Positions 1 through 9,900 of a DNA stretch of 64,000 bases are shown piece after piece (within the stretch, counting starts at the first letter, position 1; the number at the start of each line of letters is the position of its first letter). The notes beneath the pieces are model-generated. The model did no database searches, was not told the origin of the DNA, and saw nothing but the letters and a program-made list of their open reading frames with translations. The position numbers were made by a program, and so were the translations under genes. The stretch is from Janthinobacterium psychrotolerans (GTDB taxonomy: Bacteria; Pseudomonadota; Gammaproteobacteria; Burkholderiales; Burkholderiaceae_D), in the NCBI RefSeq assembly GCF_001677885.1, contig NZ_LOCQ01000042.1, positions 1 through 64,000 of the forward strand, given 5' to 3'.

Positions 1-2
1 TG

Positions 3-947
3 CTGCTGGCGAAATTGCTCACCGAAGCGGGCCTGCCGGACGGCGTGTTCAATGTGGTGCAGGGCGACAAGGAAGCCGTCGATGGCTTGCTGCACCACCC
101 CGATGTGCGCGCCGTCAGCTTTGTCGGTTCCACGCCGATCGCCGAATATATCTACGCCACCGGCTGCGCGCAGGGTAAACGCGTGCAGGCCCTGGGTGGC
201 GCGAAAAACCATATGGTGGTGATGCCCGACGCCGATATTGCACAAACCGTCGACGCGCTGATGGGCGCCGCCTTCGGTTCGGCCGGCGAGCGCTGCATGG
301 CCATTTCGGTGGTGGTGGCGGTCGGCAATGTGGCCGACCAGCTGGTCGAAGCCTTGCTGCCGCGCATCGCCGAACTGAAAATCACGCAAGGCATGGATCT
401 GAAAGCCGAAATGGGCCCGGTGGTCACGCAAGTGCACAAGGATAAAATTGCCGGCTATATCGCCACCGGCGTGAAAGAGGGCGCAACACTGCTGGCCGAC
501 GGGCGCGGCTTGGTGCTGCCCGGCCATGAAAACGGCTTTTTCCTCGGTGGCAGCCTGTTCGACCATGTGACGCCGGAAATGACCATCTACCAGGAAGAGA
601 TCTTCGGGCCGGTGCTGTGCATCGTGCGCGTGCCGGACTTTGCTACTGCGCTGGACCTGGTCAACGCCCATGAATACGGCAACGGCACGGCGATCTACAC
701 GCGCGACGGCAATACGGCGCGCGAATACACGCACCGGGTGCAGGTGGGGATGGTGGGGGTCAATGTGCCGATTCCCGTGCCGATGGCCTTCCACAGTTTC
801 GGAGGCTGGAAACGCAGCCTGTTCGGCGACCACCACGCGCACGGCCCGGAAGCGGTGCGTTTCTATACCAAACAGAAAGCGGTCACCCAGCGCTGGCCGG
901 CCTCGACGGCGGCGGGGGCGGAATTTGCCATGCCGACCATGAAATAA
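3..947 (+). CDS. mmsA: CoA-acylating methylmalonate-semialdehyde dehydrogenase, 5' partial
   Basis: This is the C-terminal 314 residues of an aldehyde dehydrogenase superfamily enzyme; the reading frame is open to the left edge, so the start lies outside the window. MmsA oxidises methylmalonate or malonate semialdehyde with NAD and CoA to propionyl- or acetyl-CoA in valine and inositol breakdown. Visible are the cofactor-side segment [15 protein letters not shown] and the catalytic cysteine in AGERCMAI (codon at 294-296), where GxRCMA is the MmsA form of the ALDH active site. A late EEIFGPVL-type segment and a [10 protein letters not shown]-like tail also fit. The next gene starts 58 bases downstream and is unrelated in function. 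Family assignment is secure. Confidence 0.93.
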   Translation: MLAKLLTEAGLPDGVFNVVQGDKEAVDGLLHHPDVRAVSFVGSTPIAEYIYATGCAQGKRVQALGGAKNHMVVMPDADIAQTVDALMGAAFGSAGERCMAISVVVAVGNVADQLVEALLPRIAELKITQGMDLKAEMGPVVTQVHKDKIAGYIATGVKEGATLLADGRGLVLPGHENGFFLGGSLFDHVTPEMTIYQEEIFGPVLCIVRVPDFATALDLVNAHEYGNGTAIYTRDGNTAREYTHRVQVGMVGVNVPIPVPMAFHSFGGWKRSLFGDHHAHGPEAVRFYTKQKAVTQRWPASTAAGAEFAMPTMK

Positions 948-1005
948 AAAAGGTGGTTTGATTCTTGCTTGATGCAATGGTAACTGTAGCCATTGTAGAG
1001 AGCCC

Positions 1006-1659
1006 ATGACGTCCAGCCGTAATCCGCCGCATGCCGAGCGTCCCTTGCGCATCGTGGTCGTCAATACCATTGTCGACCACGCTGTGCACACGGACCTGGC
1101 GCTGGCTGCCCAGGTGCAGCGCGGCAATGCCTTGCGCATCGGCCTGCTTGAAGCAGGCTATGACATTATCGCCTCGCTGCCTGCCGACCTCTATCTGCCC
1201 GAGCGCATCGCCCAGCTGCAGCCCGACCTGATCATTATCGACGCCGAATCCGATGCACGCGACGTGCTCGAGCATATCGTGATCGCCACGCGCGATGAGC
1301 GCCGCCCCATCGTCCTGTTCACCGAAGACGGCGCCACCGCCAGCATCGACGCGGCCATGGCGGCCGGCGTGTCGGCCTATATCGTGGCCGGCCTGCAGTC
1401 CGAACGCATCGCGCCGGTGCTGAACGTGGCGCTGTCGCGCTTTCGCCAGGAGGAAAAGCTGCGCGCCGAACTTGATGACACGCGCCACAAGCTGGCCGAT
1501 CGCAAGGTGGTCGAGCGCGCCAAGGGCCTGTTGATGACACATCATGGCCTGACCGAAGAGCAGGCCTACCAGCGATTGCGCAGCATGGCCATGAACAAGA
1601 AGCTGAAACTGGCGGAGATCGCCCAGCGCATTATCGATGTCGAGGACTTGCTGGGCTGA
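1006..1659 (+). CDS. nasT: ANTAR-domain response regulator, NasT-like
   Basis: A 217-residue protein with a receiver-like fold (about residues 14-130, IVVVNT near the start and LIIIDAES in the middle) followed by a helix and a C-terminal ANTAR RNA-binding domain (about 155-215, ending in KLAEIAQRIIDVEDLL with the KGLLM segment before it). ANTAR proteins of the NasT type bind paired hairpins in leader RNAs and prevent termination upstream of nitrate assimilation genes. The following gene encodes a NasS-like nitrate sensor, the usual partner that holds NasT inactive without nitrate. The ATG at 1006 is the first good start in the frame. No nitrate or nitrite reductase gene is in the window, so the targets are inferred to lie elsewhere. 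Confidence 0.88.
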   Translation: MTSSRNPPHAERPLRIVVVNTIVDHAVHTDLALAAQVQRGNALRIGLLEAGYDIIASLPADLYLPERIAQLQPDLIIIDAESDARDVLEHIVIATRDERRPIVLFTEDGATASIDAAMAAGVSAYIVAGLQSERIAPVLNVALSRFRQEEKLRAELDDTRHKLADRKVVERAKGLLMTHHGLTEEQAYQRLRSMAMNKKLKLAEIAQRIIDVEDLLG

Positions 1660-1682
1660 GCTCGCATTACCACCGGCTGGCC

Positions 1683-1790
1683 CATCGTGGTGCGATGCAC
1701 CATCGCGGTGCATTCTTGCCGGGATTGAGCGCCAAATCACGGCATGGCGCTGGCATGCTCTTTGCTGCTCTGATCATCAAAGATGTTTTT
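1683..1790 (+). promoter_or_regulatory. Candidate leader RNA with mutually exclusive hairpins before nasS
   Basis: The 142-base gap between nasT and the nasS-like gene holds stacked inverted repeats. CATCG at 1683-1687 can pair with CGATG at 1693-1697. GCGATG at 1692-1697 can instead pair with CATCGC at 1701-1706. TGCACC at 1696-1701 can pair with GGTGCA at 1707-1712 around an ATCGC loop. These pairings exclude one another. Further on, TCTTTG (1759-1764) pairs with CAAAGA (1778-1783) ahead of a T-rich run at 1786-1790. An ANTAR-controlled attenuator is plausible because nasT lies directly upstream, but the last hairpin is weak and its U-tract sits against the ribosome site. Confidence 0.4.
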
Positions 1791-1801
1791 CAAGGAATCG
1801 C

Positions 1802-2980
1802 ATGATGCAGGAAACAAGTGGCAGCGCCCAGCTGAGCCGTGCGGCCAGGCCGGAAAAACAAGTGGTCAGGATCGGCTATCTGCCGCTGACCGATTGCGCC
1901 TCGCTGTTGATGGCATCAACACTGGGTTTCGATGAGAAGCACGGCATCAAGATCGAACTGAGCCGCGAGAGTTCCTGGGCCGGCGTGCGCGACAAGCTGG
2001 GCAATGGCGAACTCGACGTGGCCCATGTGCTGTACGGGCTGGTATTCGGCGTGCAGATGGGCATCGGCGGCCAGCAGCACGACATGGCCGTGCTGATGAA
2101 TTTGAACCATAACGGCCAGTCGGTTGCCGTGTCGGGTGACCTGGCACGCGCCGGCGCCATCGACGGCCCATCGCTGGCGCGGCAGGTACGCGGCAGCGCG
2201 CGGCCGCCCGTGTTTGCGCATACCTTCCCGACCGGCAACCACGCGATGCTGCTGCACTACTGGCTGGCCGCGCACGGCATCGATCCGGTGCGCGATGCGC
2301 GCCTGATGACGGTGCCGCCGTCGCAGATGGTGGCGGCCTTGCGCGCCGGCCAGATGGATGGCTTTTGCGCCGGCGAGCCGTGGGGCTACAAGGCCGTGGT
2401 CGACGGCGTGGGCGTGACGGCCACCAGCAGCGGCGCCATCTGGCCCGATCATCCGGGCAAGGTGCTGGGCACCAGCTCCGCTTTTGCGCAGGCGCATCCG
2501 AATACCTGCCGCGCCCTGATCGCTGCCGTGCTCGAAGCGGGCCGCTGGATCGACGCCAGCGATACCAACCGCCTGCAGATGGCGGCCGCGCTGGCCGCGC
2601 CCGCGTATCTGAATACGCCACAGCAATTGCTGGCGCCGCGCATTCTCGGCCACTACCAGGACGGCGTCGGCAAGACCTGGAATGAAGACCATGGCTTGCG
2701 TTTCCATCGTGACGGCGCGGTCAATTTTCCGTATCTGTCCGACGGCATGTGGTTCATGACCCAGCACCGGCGCTGGGGCCTGCTGCGCGACGAACCCGAC
2801 TACCTGGCCGTGGCCCGGCAGGTCAGCCGCCTCGACCTGTACCGCCAGGCGGCCGATATCACGGGCACGCCGGTTCCCGCCAGCCCCATGCGCGCCTCGA
2901 CCCTGTGCGATGGCGTGCTGTGGGATGGCAGCAATCCCGAGCAGTATGCGGCCGCGTTCGCGATCCGCCACTTTTTTTGA
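1802..2980 (+). CDS. nasS: NrtA/CmpA-family nitrate-binding protein without signal peptide, NasS-like
   Basis: A 392-residue periplasmic-binding-fold protein of the NrtA/CmpA family, starting at an ATG-ATG pair preceded by AAGGA at 1792-1796. The open frame extends upstream to 1637, but that part has no protein-like character. The N-terminus (MMQETSGSAQLSRAARPEK) lacks a secretion signal, so the protein should stay in the cytoplasm. This is the mark of NasS sensors rather than of nitrate transporter subunits. Family landmarks include IGYLPLTDCASL near the start, a WAGVRDKLGNGELDVAH segment and CAGEPWGYKAV in the middle. NasS binds nitrate and then releases NasT. NasS is preferred over a plain transporter subunit because nasT is adjacent and no permease gene follows. 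Confidence 0.8.
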   Translation: MMQETSGSAQLSRAARPEKQVVRIGYLPLTDCASLLMASTLGFDEKHGIKIELSRESSWAGVRDKLGNGELDVAHVLYGLVFGVQMGIGGQQHDMAVLMNLNHNGQSVAVSGDLARAGAIDGPSLARQVRGSARPPVFAHTFPTGNHAMLLHYWLAAHGIDPVRDARLMTVPPSQMVAALRAGQMDGFCAGEPWGYKAVVDGVGVTATSSGAIWPDHPGKVLGTSSAFAQAHPNTCRALIAAVLEAGRWIDASDTNRLQMAAALAAPAYLNTPQQLLAPRILGHYQDGVGKTWNEDHGLRFHRDGAVNFPYLSDGMWFMTQHRRWGLLRDEPDYLAVARQVSRLDLYRQAADITGTPVPASPMRASTLCDGVLWDGSNPEQYAAAFAIRHFF

Positions 2981-3009
2981 CGTTTTTGCTGACAATACGA
3001 GAGGCTATC

Positions 3010-3789
3010 ATGGCACAAGGCTACGTTACACTGGTGGGCGCCGGTCCCGGCGACCCGGACCTGCTCACCTTGAAGGCGGCCAAGGCGATCGCCGCCGCCG
3101 ACGTGGTGCTGATCGACGACCTGGTCAATCCGGCCATGCTGGCCCATGCGCCGCCCGGCGTGCGGGTGGTGGAGGTGGGCAAGCGCGGCGGTTGCGCCTC
3201 GACGCCGCAGGCTTTCATCGAACGGCTGATGCTGGCCGAGGCGCGCGCCGGCCTGCATGTGGTGCGCCTGAAAGGGGGCGACCCCTATCTGTTCGGACGC
3301 GGCGGCGAAGAGCGCGCCTATTTGCGCAGCCACGGCGTACGGGTCGAGGTGGTGCCCGGCATCAGCAGCGGCCTGGCCGCGCCGTCGGCCATCGGCGTGC
3401 CGCTGACCCACCGCAGCTGGAGCCAGGGGGCGATTTTCGTCACCGGCCACGGCAAGGATGCGGCGTCCGAGCCGAACTGGGCGGCGCTGGCGCAAAGCGG
3501 GCTGACCCTGGTGATCTACATGGGCGTGGCGCGCGTGGCGGCGATCCAGGCGGGCCTGCTGGCCGGCGGCATGGCGGCCGGCACGCCGGTGGCCGTGGTG
3601 CAGTCGGCCAGCTGCGACGCGCAGCGCCAGTTGCTCAGTACCTTGCAGGACTTGCCACGGGACCTGCAGGCCAGCGGCCTGGGCAGTCCCAGCATTATCG
3701 TGGTCGGCGATGTGGTGCGCTGTGCCGACGCCTGGGACGCGCATGGCAGCATGGCGGGTGGCGCAAAGACGCTGGCCGAGGCAGGCTGA
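3010..3789 (+). CDS. cobA: Uroporphyrinogen-III C-methyltransferase (SUMT)
   Basis: A 259-residue tetrapyrrole methylase that uses SAM to methylate uroporphyrinogen III twice, giving precorrin-2, the precursor of siroheme and cobalamin. The SUMT signatures are all visible: VGAGPGDPDLLTLKA at residues 8-22, the GGDPYLFGRGGEE loop, and VVPGISSG. The length matches stand-alone CobA; there is no CysG oxidase/chelatase fusion. It starts 29 bases after nasS with GAGAGG as ribosome site. The placement fits supply of siroheme for assimilatory nitrite reductase, and it is probably co-transcribed with nasS. An upstream extension of the same frame to 2749 overlaps nasS and is rejected as the start. Confidence 0.95.
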   Translation: MAQGYVTLVGAGPGDPDLLTLKAAKAIAAADVVLIDDLVNPAMLAHAPPGVRVVEVGKRGGCASTPQAFIERLMLAEARAGLHVVRLKGGDPYLFGRGGEERAYLRSHGVRVEVVPGISSGLAAPSAIGVPLTHRSWSQGAIFVTGHGKDAASEPNWAALAQSGLTLVIYMGVARVAAIQAGLLAGGMAAGTPVAVVQSASCDAQRQLLSTLQDLPRDLQASGLGSPSIIVVGDVVRCADAWDAHGSMAGGAKTLAEAG

Positions 3790-3896
3790 AGGGAAATTTT
3801 TTGCCGGATGTGCATTGCTTGCAAGCTTTGATAGTATCCTCATGACAAGCGGGGCATGGCGCCCGCAGGCTGAGGAACCGGAATAAGCGATCGACA

Positions 3897-6800
3897 ATGC
3901 ATAATCTGAGCACGAGCTGGACAGTATCACAAGCGAGGATCTGGCTGGGTGGCGCACTGCTGGCGCTGGCAATCGGCGGCGCGCTGTATGCGGGAGCATT
4001 GCGCACCATCAACGACGATGCGCGCCAGCGCTTTGACAATCTCGCCTACGGCGCTCAGCAGAGCCTGACGGCGCGCGTGAAAAGTTATTCCGACCTGCTG
4101 CGCGGCCTCGAAGCGCTGCTGCGCACCGATGAACACCTGTCGCGCAAGCAGTTCCACGACTATGTGTCCGGGCTCGATATCGCGCGCCAGTTCCCGGCCA
4201 TCGAATCACTGAACTACGCGGTCTACGTGCCAGCGGGCCGGCGCGACGCCTTTGTCGACGCCGTGCGCGCCGACGACAGCCTGGTGACGGGCGGCTATCC
4301 CGCCTTCGAGATCCGTCCGCCGGGCCGGCGCGACGGCTACACCGTGCTCACTTTCCTTGAGCCCGATGCACTGGTGGCCGAGCGCCAGGGGGTCGATATC
4401 GGCGCCAATCCGGCCATCGCGCAGGCGCTGGCGCAGGCGCGCGACAGTGGCGAGATCAGCGCGTCGGGCCAGGTGATCATGATCAAGGGGCCGCCGGCGC
4501 GCGTCGGCCTGGGCATGCGTTTGCCGGTCTACCATAACGGCATGCCGCGCAGCACCGTTGCCGAGCGCCGCGCCGCCTACAAGGGCTCGGTCGGCATCGG
4601 CTTTGGCGTGGCGCAACTGGTGCATAGCGCCCTTGAAGGCAGCACCTTGCAGCCGCTGCACCTGACCTTGTACAGCACCACCAGGCCTGCCGTGCCCGGC
4701 ACTGCGCTGCAACTGGCGCCTGACGACCGGCTGCTGTTCAACGATAACGCCGACCTGGCGGCGCCGACCGCCACACCGGGCCAGGACAGCGCCTATTTCG
4801 ACGGCCTGCTGCCGATCGAATACCACGGCGGGGCCTGGAAGGCGCATTTCCGCGTGCGCAAAAGTGAGCTTTACAGCAATTTCGACCGTTACCTGCCGGC
4901 CCTGGCGCTGGTCGTGGGCGTGGCCGGCACCTTGCTGGCGTACGGCTATATGCTGATGCTGTACCGCTCGCGCCGCAGCGCCATCGGCCAGCGCATGCTG
5001 CTCGACACGGTGCTCGACAGCGTCGACGCCTATGTCTACATGAAGGATGAACACCTGCGCTTTCGCTACGTAAACGCGCGCATGCTGGAGATACTCGGGC
5101 GGCCCGTGGAGCAGATCCTGGGTCGCCAGGCCGGTGAACTGATCGGCGAGGAGCTGGCGGCGAGTTTTCATGGCCGCGAACAGCAGATCTGCGCCACCGG
5201 CGTCAAGTTCATCGGCGAAGAGCGCTTCGTCGACATGGATGGCCGGGTCCATCATTTGTGGAGCGTGAAAGTGCCGATGGGCCCGCCTGGTGCCATCACC
5301 GGCCTGATCGGCCTGTCGACGGACGTGACCGAACTGCACCGTCTGAAAGAGCAGGCCGACGCGGCCAGCCAGGCCAAGAGCGACTTCCTGTCGAACATGA
5401 GCCATGAAATCCGCACGCCGATGAACAGCATTATCGGCATGGCCCACCTGGCGCTGAAATCGGTGGCCGACGCGCGCCAGCGCGACTACCTGCAAAAAAT
5501 CTTCCATTCGGGCCAGCACCTGCTGGGCCTGATCAACGATATCCTCGATTTTTCCAAGATCGAGGCGGGCAAGCTGGAACTGGAAGTGAGGCAGTTCCGG
5601 CTCGATACCCTGCTGGCGAATATTTCCAGCCAGCTCGGCGAGGCGGCCGCCGCCAAGCGTTTGCAACTGCATTTCGACATCGCGCGCGACCTGCCGCAGC
5701 GCTGGTGCGGCGACGCCCTGCGGCTGGAACAGGTATTGCTGAACCTGACCAGCAACGCCATCAAGTTTTCCGACCACGGCGAGGTGTTCGTGCGCGTGCG
5801 CCAGGCCGAAGAGGGCGCGCGCCACGCCATGCTGCGTTTCGAGGTGCAGGACAGCGGCATCGGCATGAGCCAGGAAGAAGTGTCGCAGCTGTTCCGCTCC
5901 TTCCACCAGGCCGACACGTCGACCACGCGCAAGTACGGCGGCAGCGGGCTGGGACTGGTGATCAGCAAACAGCTGGCCGAACTGATGGGGGGCAAGGTGG
6001 GCGTGCACAGCCAGCCGGATCTGGGCAGCACCTTCTGGTTTACGGCACGCCTGGACAAATACGCGGGCGTGCCGGAAGACAGCGCCGCCGATGGGGAGCC
6101 GCCCCTGCTGGACGTGATACGCGGCGCCTCCATCCTGCTGGTGGAAGACAATGTCTTCAGCCAGCAGGTCGGCTGCGAACTGCTGGAAGACGCCGGCGCC
6201 ATCGTGCGGGTGGCCAACAACGGCCGCGAAGCGCTGGAACTGCTGGCCCAGCAAAGCTATGACTGCGTGCTGATGGACGTGCAGATGCCAGAGATGGATG
6301 GCTTCGAGGCCACCCGACGCATCCGCGCCGATCCGTTGCTGGCGGGCCTGCTGGTGATCGCCATGACGGCCAATGCGGGCAGCGAAGACAGGGTGCGTTG
6401 CCTGGAGGCGGGCATGGATGAATTCCTCACCAAGCCAATCGCGCCCATGCTGCTGTTCCAGTTGCTGGCCAAATGGCTGCGCCGGCGTGGCGGCATCGGC
6501 AACGTGGCGCCGGCGCCCGCGTCCGTGCTGACGGCGGCCGGCGTGCGCGATACGGCCGTGCTCGAGGTGGCGGCCTTGTCGCTGACCTTCAGCAACGATC
6601 CCGTCAAGATGCGCAAGTACGCCCAGCTGTTCCTCGACACGGCGCGCGACGGCCTGGCCGAAATGGAGCAGGCGCTGGCGCTGGAAGACCTGAACCGCCT
6701 GGCCGACCTGGGCCACCGCACCAAGTCGTCGGCGCTGGCGGTCGGCGCCAATGCGTTTGCGGCGCTGTGCCTGGCGCTGGAAAACCTGCGCCGCGGCGGC

Positions 6801-6902
6801 GACCTGGCGCAGGCGCGCGCACTGATGGCGCAAACGGGGCCGGCGCTGGCGCGGGTGGCCGAACAAATTTCCCTCGGTTTTGCCAACAGCGACACCACTT
6901 GA
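3897..6902 (+). CDS. Hybrid sensor histidine kinase: CHASE-PAS-HisKA-HATPase-REC-Hpt
   Basis: A 1001-residue membrane-bound tripartite phosphorelay kinase. A first membrane helix (about residues 14-32) and a second (about 330-355) flank a roughly 290-residue periplasmic CHASE sensor. A PAS domain follows at 370-485. HisKA carries SHEIRTPMNSIIGMAH with the phospho-acceptor His503. The ATPase domain has the N-box LTSNAIKF and glycine boxes DSGIGM and GSGLGL. A receiver contains ILLVEDN and Asp794 in LMDVQMPEMDG, and a C-terminal Hpt has His940 in GHRTKSSALAVGA. The partner response regulator and output are not in the window, so the stimulus is unknown. CHASE domains bind small extracellular ligands in known cases. 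It is monocistronic by spacing, with 107 bases from cobA. Confidence 0.93.
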   Translation: MHNLSTSWTVSQARIWLGGALLALAIGGALYAGALRTINDDARQRFDNLAYGAQQSLTARVKSYSDLLRGLEALLRTDEHLSRKQFHDYVSGLDIARQFPAIESLNYAVYVPAGRRDAFVDAVRADDSLVTGGYPAFEIRPPGRRDGYTVLTFLEPDALVAERQGVDIGANPAIAQALAQARDSGEISASGQVIMIKGPPARVGLGMRLPVYHNGMPRSTVAERRAAYKGSVGIGFGVAQLVHSALEGSTLQPLHLTLYSTTRPAVPGTALQLAPDDRLLFNDNADLAAPTATPGQDSAYFDGLLPIEYHGGAWKAHFRVRKSELYSNFDRYLPALALVVGVAGTLLAYGYMLMLYRSRRSAIGQRMLLDTVLDSVDAYVYMKDEHLRFRYVNARMLEILGRPVEQILGRQAGELIGEELAASFHGREQQICATGVKFIGEERFVDMDGRVHHLWSVKVPMGPPGAITGLIGLSTDVTELHRLKEQADAASQAKSDFLSNMSHEIRTPMNSIIGMAHLALKSVADARQRDYLQKIFHSGQHLLGLINDILDFSKIEAGKLELEVRQFRLDTLLANISSQLGEAAAAKRLQLHFDIARDLPQRWCGDALRLEQVLLNLTSNAIKFSDHGEVFVRVRQAEEGARHAMLRFEVQDSGIGMSQEEVSQLFRSFHQADTSTTRKYGGSGLGLVISKQLAELMGGKVGVHSQPDLGSTFWFTARLDKYAGVPEDSAADGEPPLLDVIRGASILLVEDNVFSQQVGCELLEDAGAIVRVANNGREALELLAQQSYDCVLMDVQMPEMDGFEATRRIRADPLLAGLLVIAMTANAGSEDRVRCLEAGMDEFLTKPIAPMLLFQLLAKWLRRRGGIGNVAPAPASVLTAAGVRDTAVLEVAALSLTFSNDPVKMRKYAQLFLDTARDGLAEMEQALALEDLNRLADLGHRTKSSALAVGANAFAALCLALENLRRGGDLAQARALMAQTGPALARVAEQISLGFANSDTT

Positions 6903-6950
6903 CGCAGGCAGCGGTGATAATAGGCGTCTACCCAACCTGAACCTCACCGC

Positions 6951-9900
6951 ATGCCTACTCCCATCACGCCCGGTCTGTTGATTTTGCACGGTAACCAGCT
7001 CGAACACCTGCGCGCCGCCGTCTTCCAGTGGCTGCGCAACCATCCGCTGGCGCCGCTGGAAACCGATATCTTCCTGGTGCAGTCGAATGGCGTGGCCGAG
7101 TGGCTGAAAATCGCGCTGGCCGAGGAAATGGGGGTGTGCGCGGCCACCCGCATCGCCTTGCCGGCGCGGCTGCTGTGGGAAAGCTACCGGGGCATGCTGG
7201 GCCGCGAAAGAGTGCCGCGCGTGTCGCCGTTCGACAAGTCGCCGCTCACCTGGCGTTTGATGCGGCTGCTGCCGTCCCTGCTGGCCGAGCCCGTGTTCGC
7301 GCCGCTGCGCTACTTCCTGGCCGATGGCGACTGCGAACGGCGGCTGCAGCTGGCCGAGCGCCTGGCCGACCTGTTCGACCAGTACCAGGTGTACCGCGCA
7401 GACTGGCTGGCCGACTGGGCGGCCGGGCTCAATGTGCTGAAAACGGCGCGCGGCGAGGCTGTCGAACTCAAGGAAGAACAGTTGTGGCAGCCGCAGCTGT
7501 GGCGCGCCGTCAACGCCGACGTCGAGGCCTCCCTGCGCGACACGGGCCGCGCCGATATCCACGACGCCTTCCTGGCGACGATCGCCGCCGGTGAGCTTCC
7601 CGCCGGCAAGCTGCCGCGCCGGGTGGTGCTGTTCGGCGTGTCGGCCCTGCCGTATCAAACCCTGCAGGCGCTGGCGGCGCTGGCGCGCCACACGCAGGTG
7701 GTGCTGGCCGTGCCGAACCCCTGCCAGTACTACTGGGGCGACATCATCGAAGGGCGCGACCTGCTGCGCGCCAGCTACAAGCGCCAGCGGCAGCGCAACG
7801 GCCACGACCTGGCCGAGCTGCCGCTGGAACAACTGCATGCGCACAGCCATCCGCTGCTGGCCAGCTGGGGCCGGCAAGGGCGCGACTTTATCCGCATGCT
7901 CGACGAGTTCGACGAACAGGCGCACGCCGAGGGGCGCGACGACAGCCTGCGCATCGACCTGTTCGGCGCAGAGCAGGGCGTCACGTTATTGCAGCAGGTG
8001 CAAGTCGCCATCCGCGAACTGCGCCCGCTCGGCGAACACGAGCAGGCGCCGCCAGAAGACGGCGACCGCTCGATCGAATTCCATGTCGCGCACAGCGTGC
8101 AGCGCGAGGTCGAAGTGCTGCACGACCAGCTGCTGGCCATGTTTGCGCAGAGCAGCCAGACCGGCCTGCGCCCGCGCGACGTGGTGGTGATGGTGCCCGA
8201 TATCGATGTATTTACGGCGGCGATCCACGCCGTCTTCGGCCAGCACCGCCGGCTTGATCCGCGCTTTATCCCGTTCGAGATCGGCGACGTCAAGGACCGC
8301 AGCGTCAATCCCTTGCTGGTCGCGCTCGAATGGCTGCTGCAGCTGCCGCTGCAGCGCTGCCGCCAGAGCGAGGTGCGCGACCTGCTCGACGTGCCGGCGC
8401 TGGCCGCGCGCTTCGGCCTGCAGGGTGATGATCTCGATACGCTCGGCGCCTGGATCGAAGGCGCCGGCGTGCGCTGGGGCCTGGACCGCGAACATCGCGC
8501 CGGCCTGGGCCTGGGCGCGGCCGGCGAGCAGAACGCGTGGCTGTTCGGCGTGCGGCGCATGCTGCTCGGCTACGCCAGCGGTGGCGGCGCCAGCTTCGAC
8601 GGCATCGAACCGTATGCGGAAGTGGGCGGCCTCGACGCCGCGCTGGCGGGCTCGCTGGCGCAACTGGTCGAAGCGCTGCTGCACTGGCGCGCCGTGCTGG
8701 CGCAATGGCGCACCCCGGCTGACTGGGGCGTGCAGGCAAGGGCGCTGCTGGCGGCTTTTTTTGAAGCCGGCGACGAGGGCGACCGCCTGACCCTGGCGCA
8801 GCTCGAAGGCGCGCTGCAGGGCTGGCTGGAAACCTGCGAGCATGCCGGTTTTGTCGAGACCGTACCGCTGGACGTCTTGCGCGTGGCCTGGCTCGGCGCG
8901 CTCGACGAACCGACCCTGAACCACCAGTTCGTCTCCGGCGGCGTGACCTTCTGCACCCTGATGCCGATGCGCGCCGTGCCGTTTCGCGTGGTGTGCCTGC
9001 TGGGCATGAACGATGGCGACTTCCCGCGCCGCGCGCCCAAGGCCGATTTCGACCTGCTGGCGCTGCCCGGCATGGCGCGCCCCGGCGACCGTTCGCGCCG
9101 TGACGACGACCGCTACCTGATGCTCGAAGCCCTGCTGGCCGCGCGCGACAAGCTGTACGTGAGCTGGGTCGGGCGCAATGTGCGCGACAACTCCGAGCAG
9201 CCGCCGTCGGTGCTGGTGTCGCAGCTGCGCGACTACCTGGCCGCCGGCTGGTCGCTGGACCGGGGTTTGACGACGCTGACCACCGAACACGCGCTACAGC
9301 CGTTCAGCCGCCGCTATTTCGAAGCTGGCGGCCTGTTGACCTATGCCGGTGAATGGAGAGTCGCCCATGCCGATGCGGACCAGGCGCCCGATTTGCTGGC
9401 GCTGGGGCCGTATGAGCTCAATTCCGATACGCGCCTGAGCCTGGGCGAGCTGGCCAGCTTTGTGCGCCAGCCCGTCAGGTATTTCTTCCGCCGCCGCCTC
9501 TCCGTGCACTTTGCCGATGCCGCCATGCTGGGCGAGGATGAAGAGCCGTTCGGCCTGAATGCGCTCGAGCGCTATCTGCTGGAAGACACCATGCTGGACG
9601 ATGGCGGCGCCGTGGAAGAATTGGACGATGTGCGCGCCAGCTTGCAGGCGCGCGCAGACAAGCTGGCGCGCGAAGGCGTGCTGCCGATCGGCCTGATCGG
9701 CCGGCAGGTGCAGGAGCAGCTGGTCGACGCGCTGGTGCCGGTGCGCAGCGCGTGGCTGTCGTTGCGCGCCTCGTTTCCGGTGGCGGCCGACAAGCGCGCC
9801 ATTACGCTGCCGTTTGGCGAACTGCTGGTCGAAGACTGGCTCGACAAGCTGCGCAGCAACGGGACCGGGACGGCCTGGCTGGAACAGATTTCATCGAAGG

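Noticed and set aside
1637-1801. N-terminal extension of the NasS-like protein
   Set aside because: The extra 55 residues overlap the nasT end, contain no signal peptide and cover the hairpin region. The AAGGA site decides for 1802.
4206-7925. Open minus-strand frame of 1239 codons across the kinase and recC
   Set aside because: It lies antisense to two well-supported genes, and its translation is rich in His, Gln, Arg and Ala without domains. Long antisense frames are expected at this GC content.
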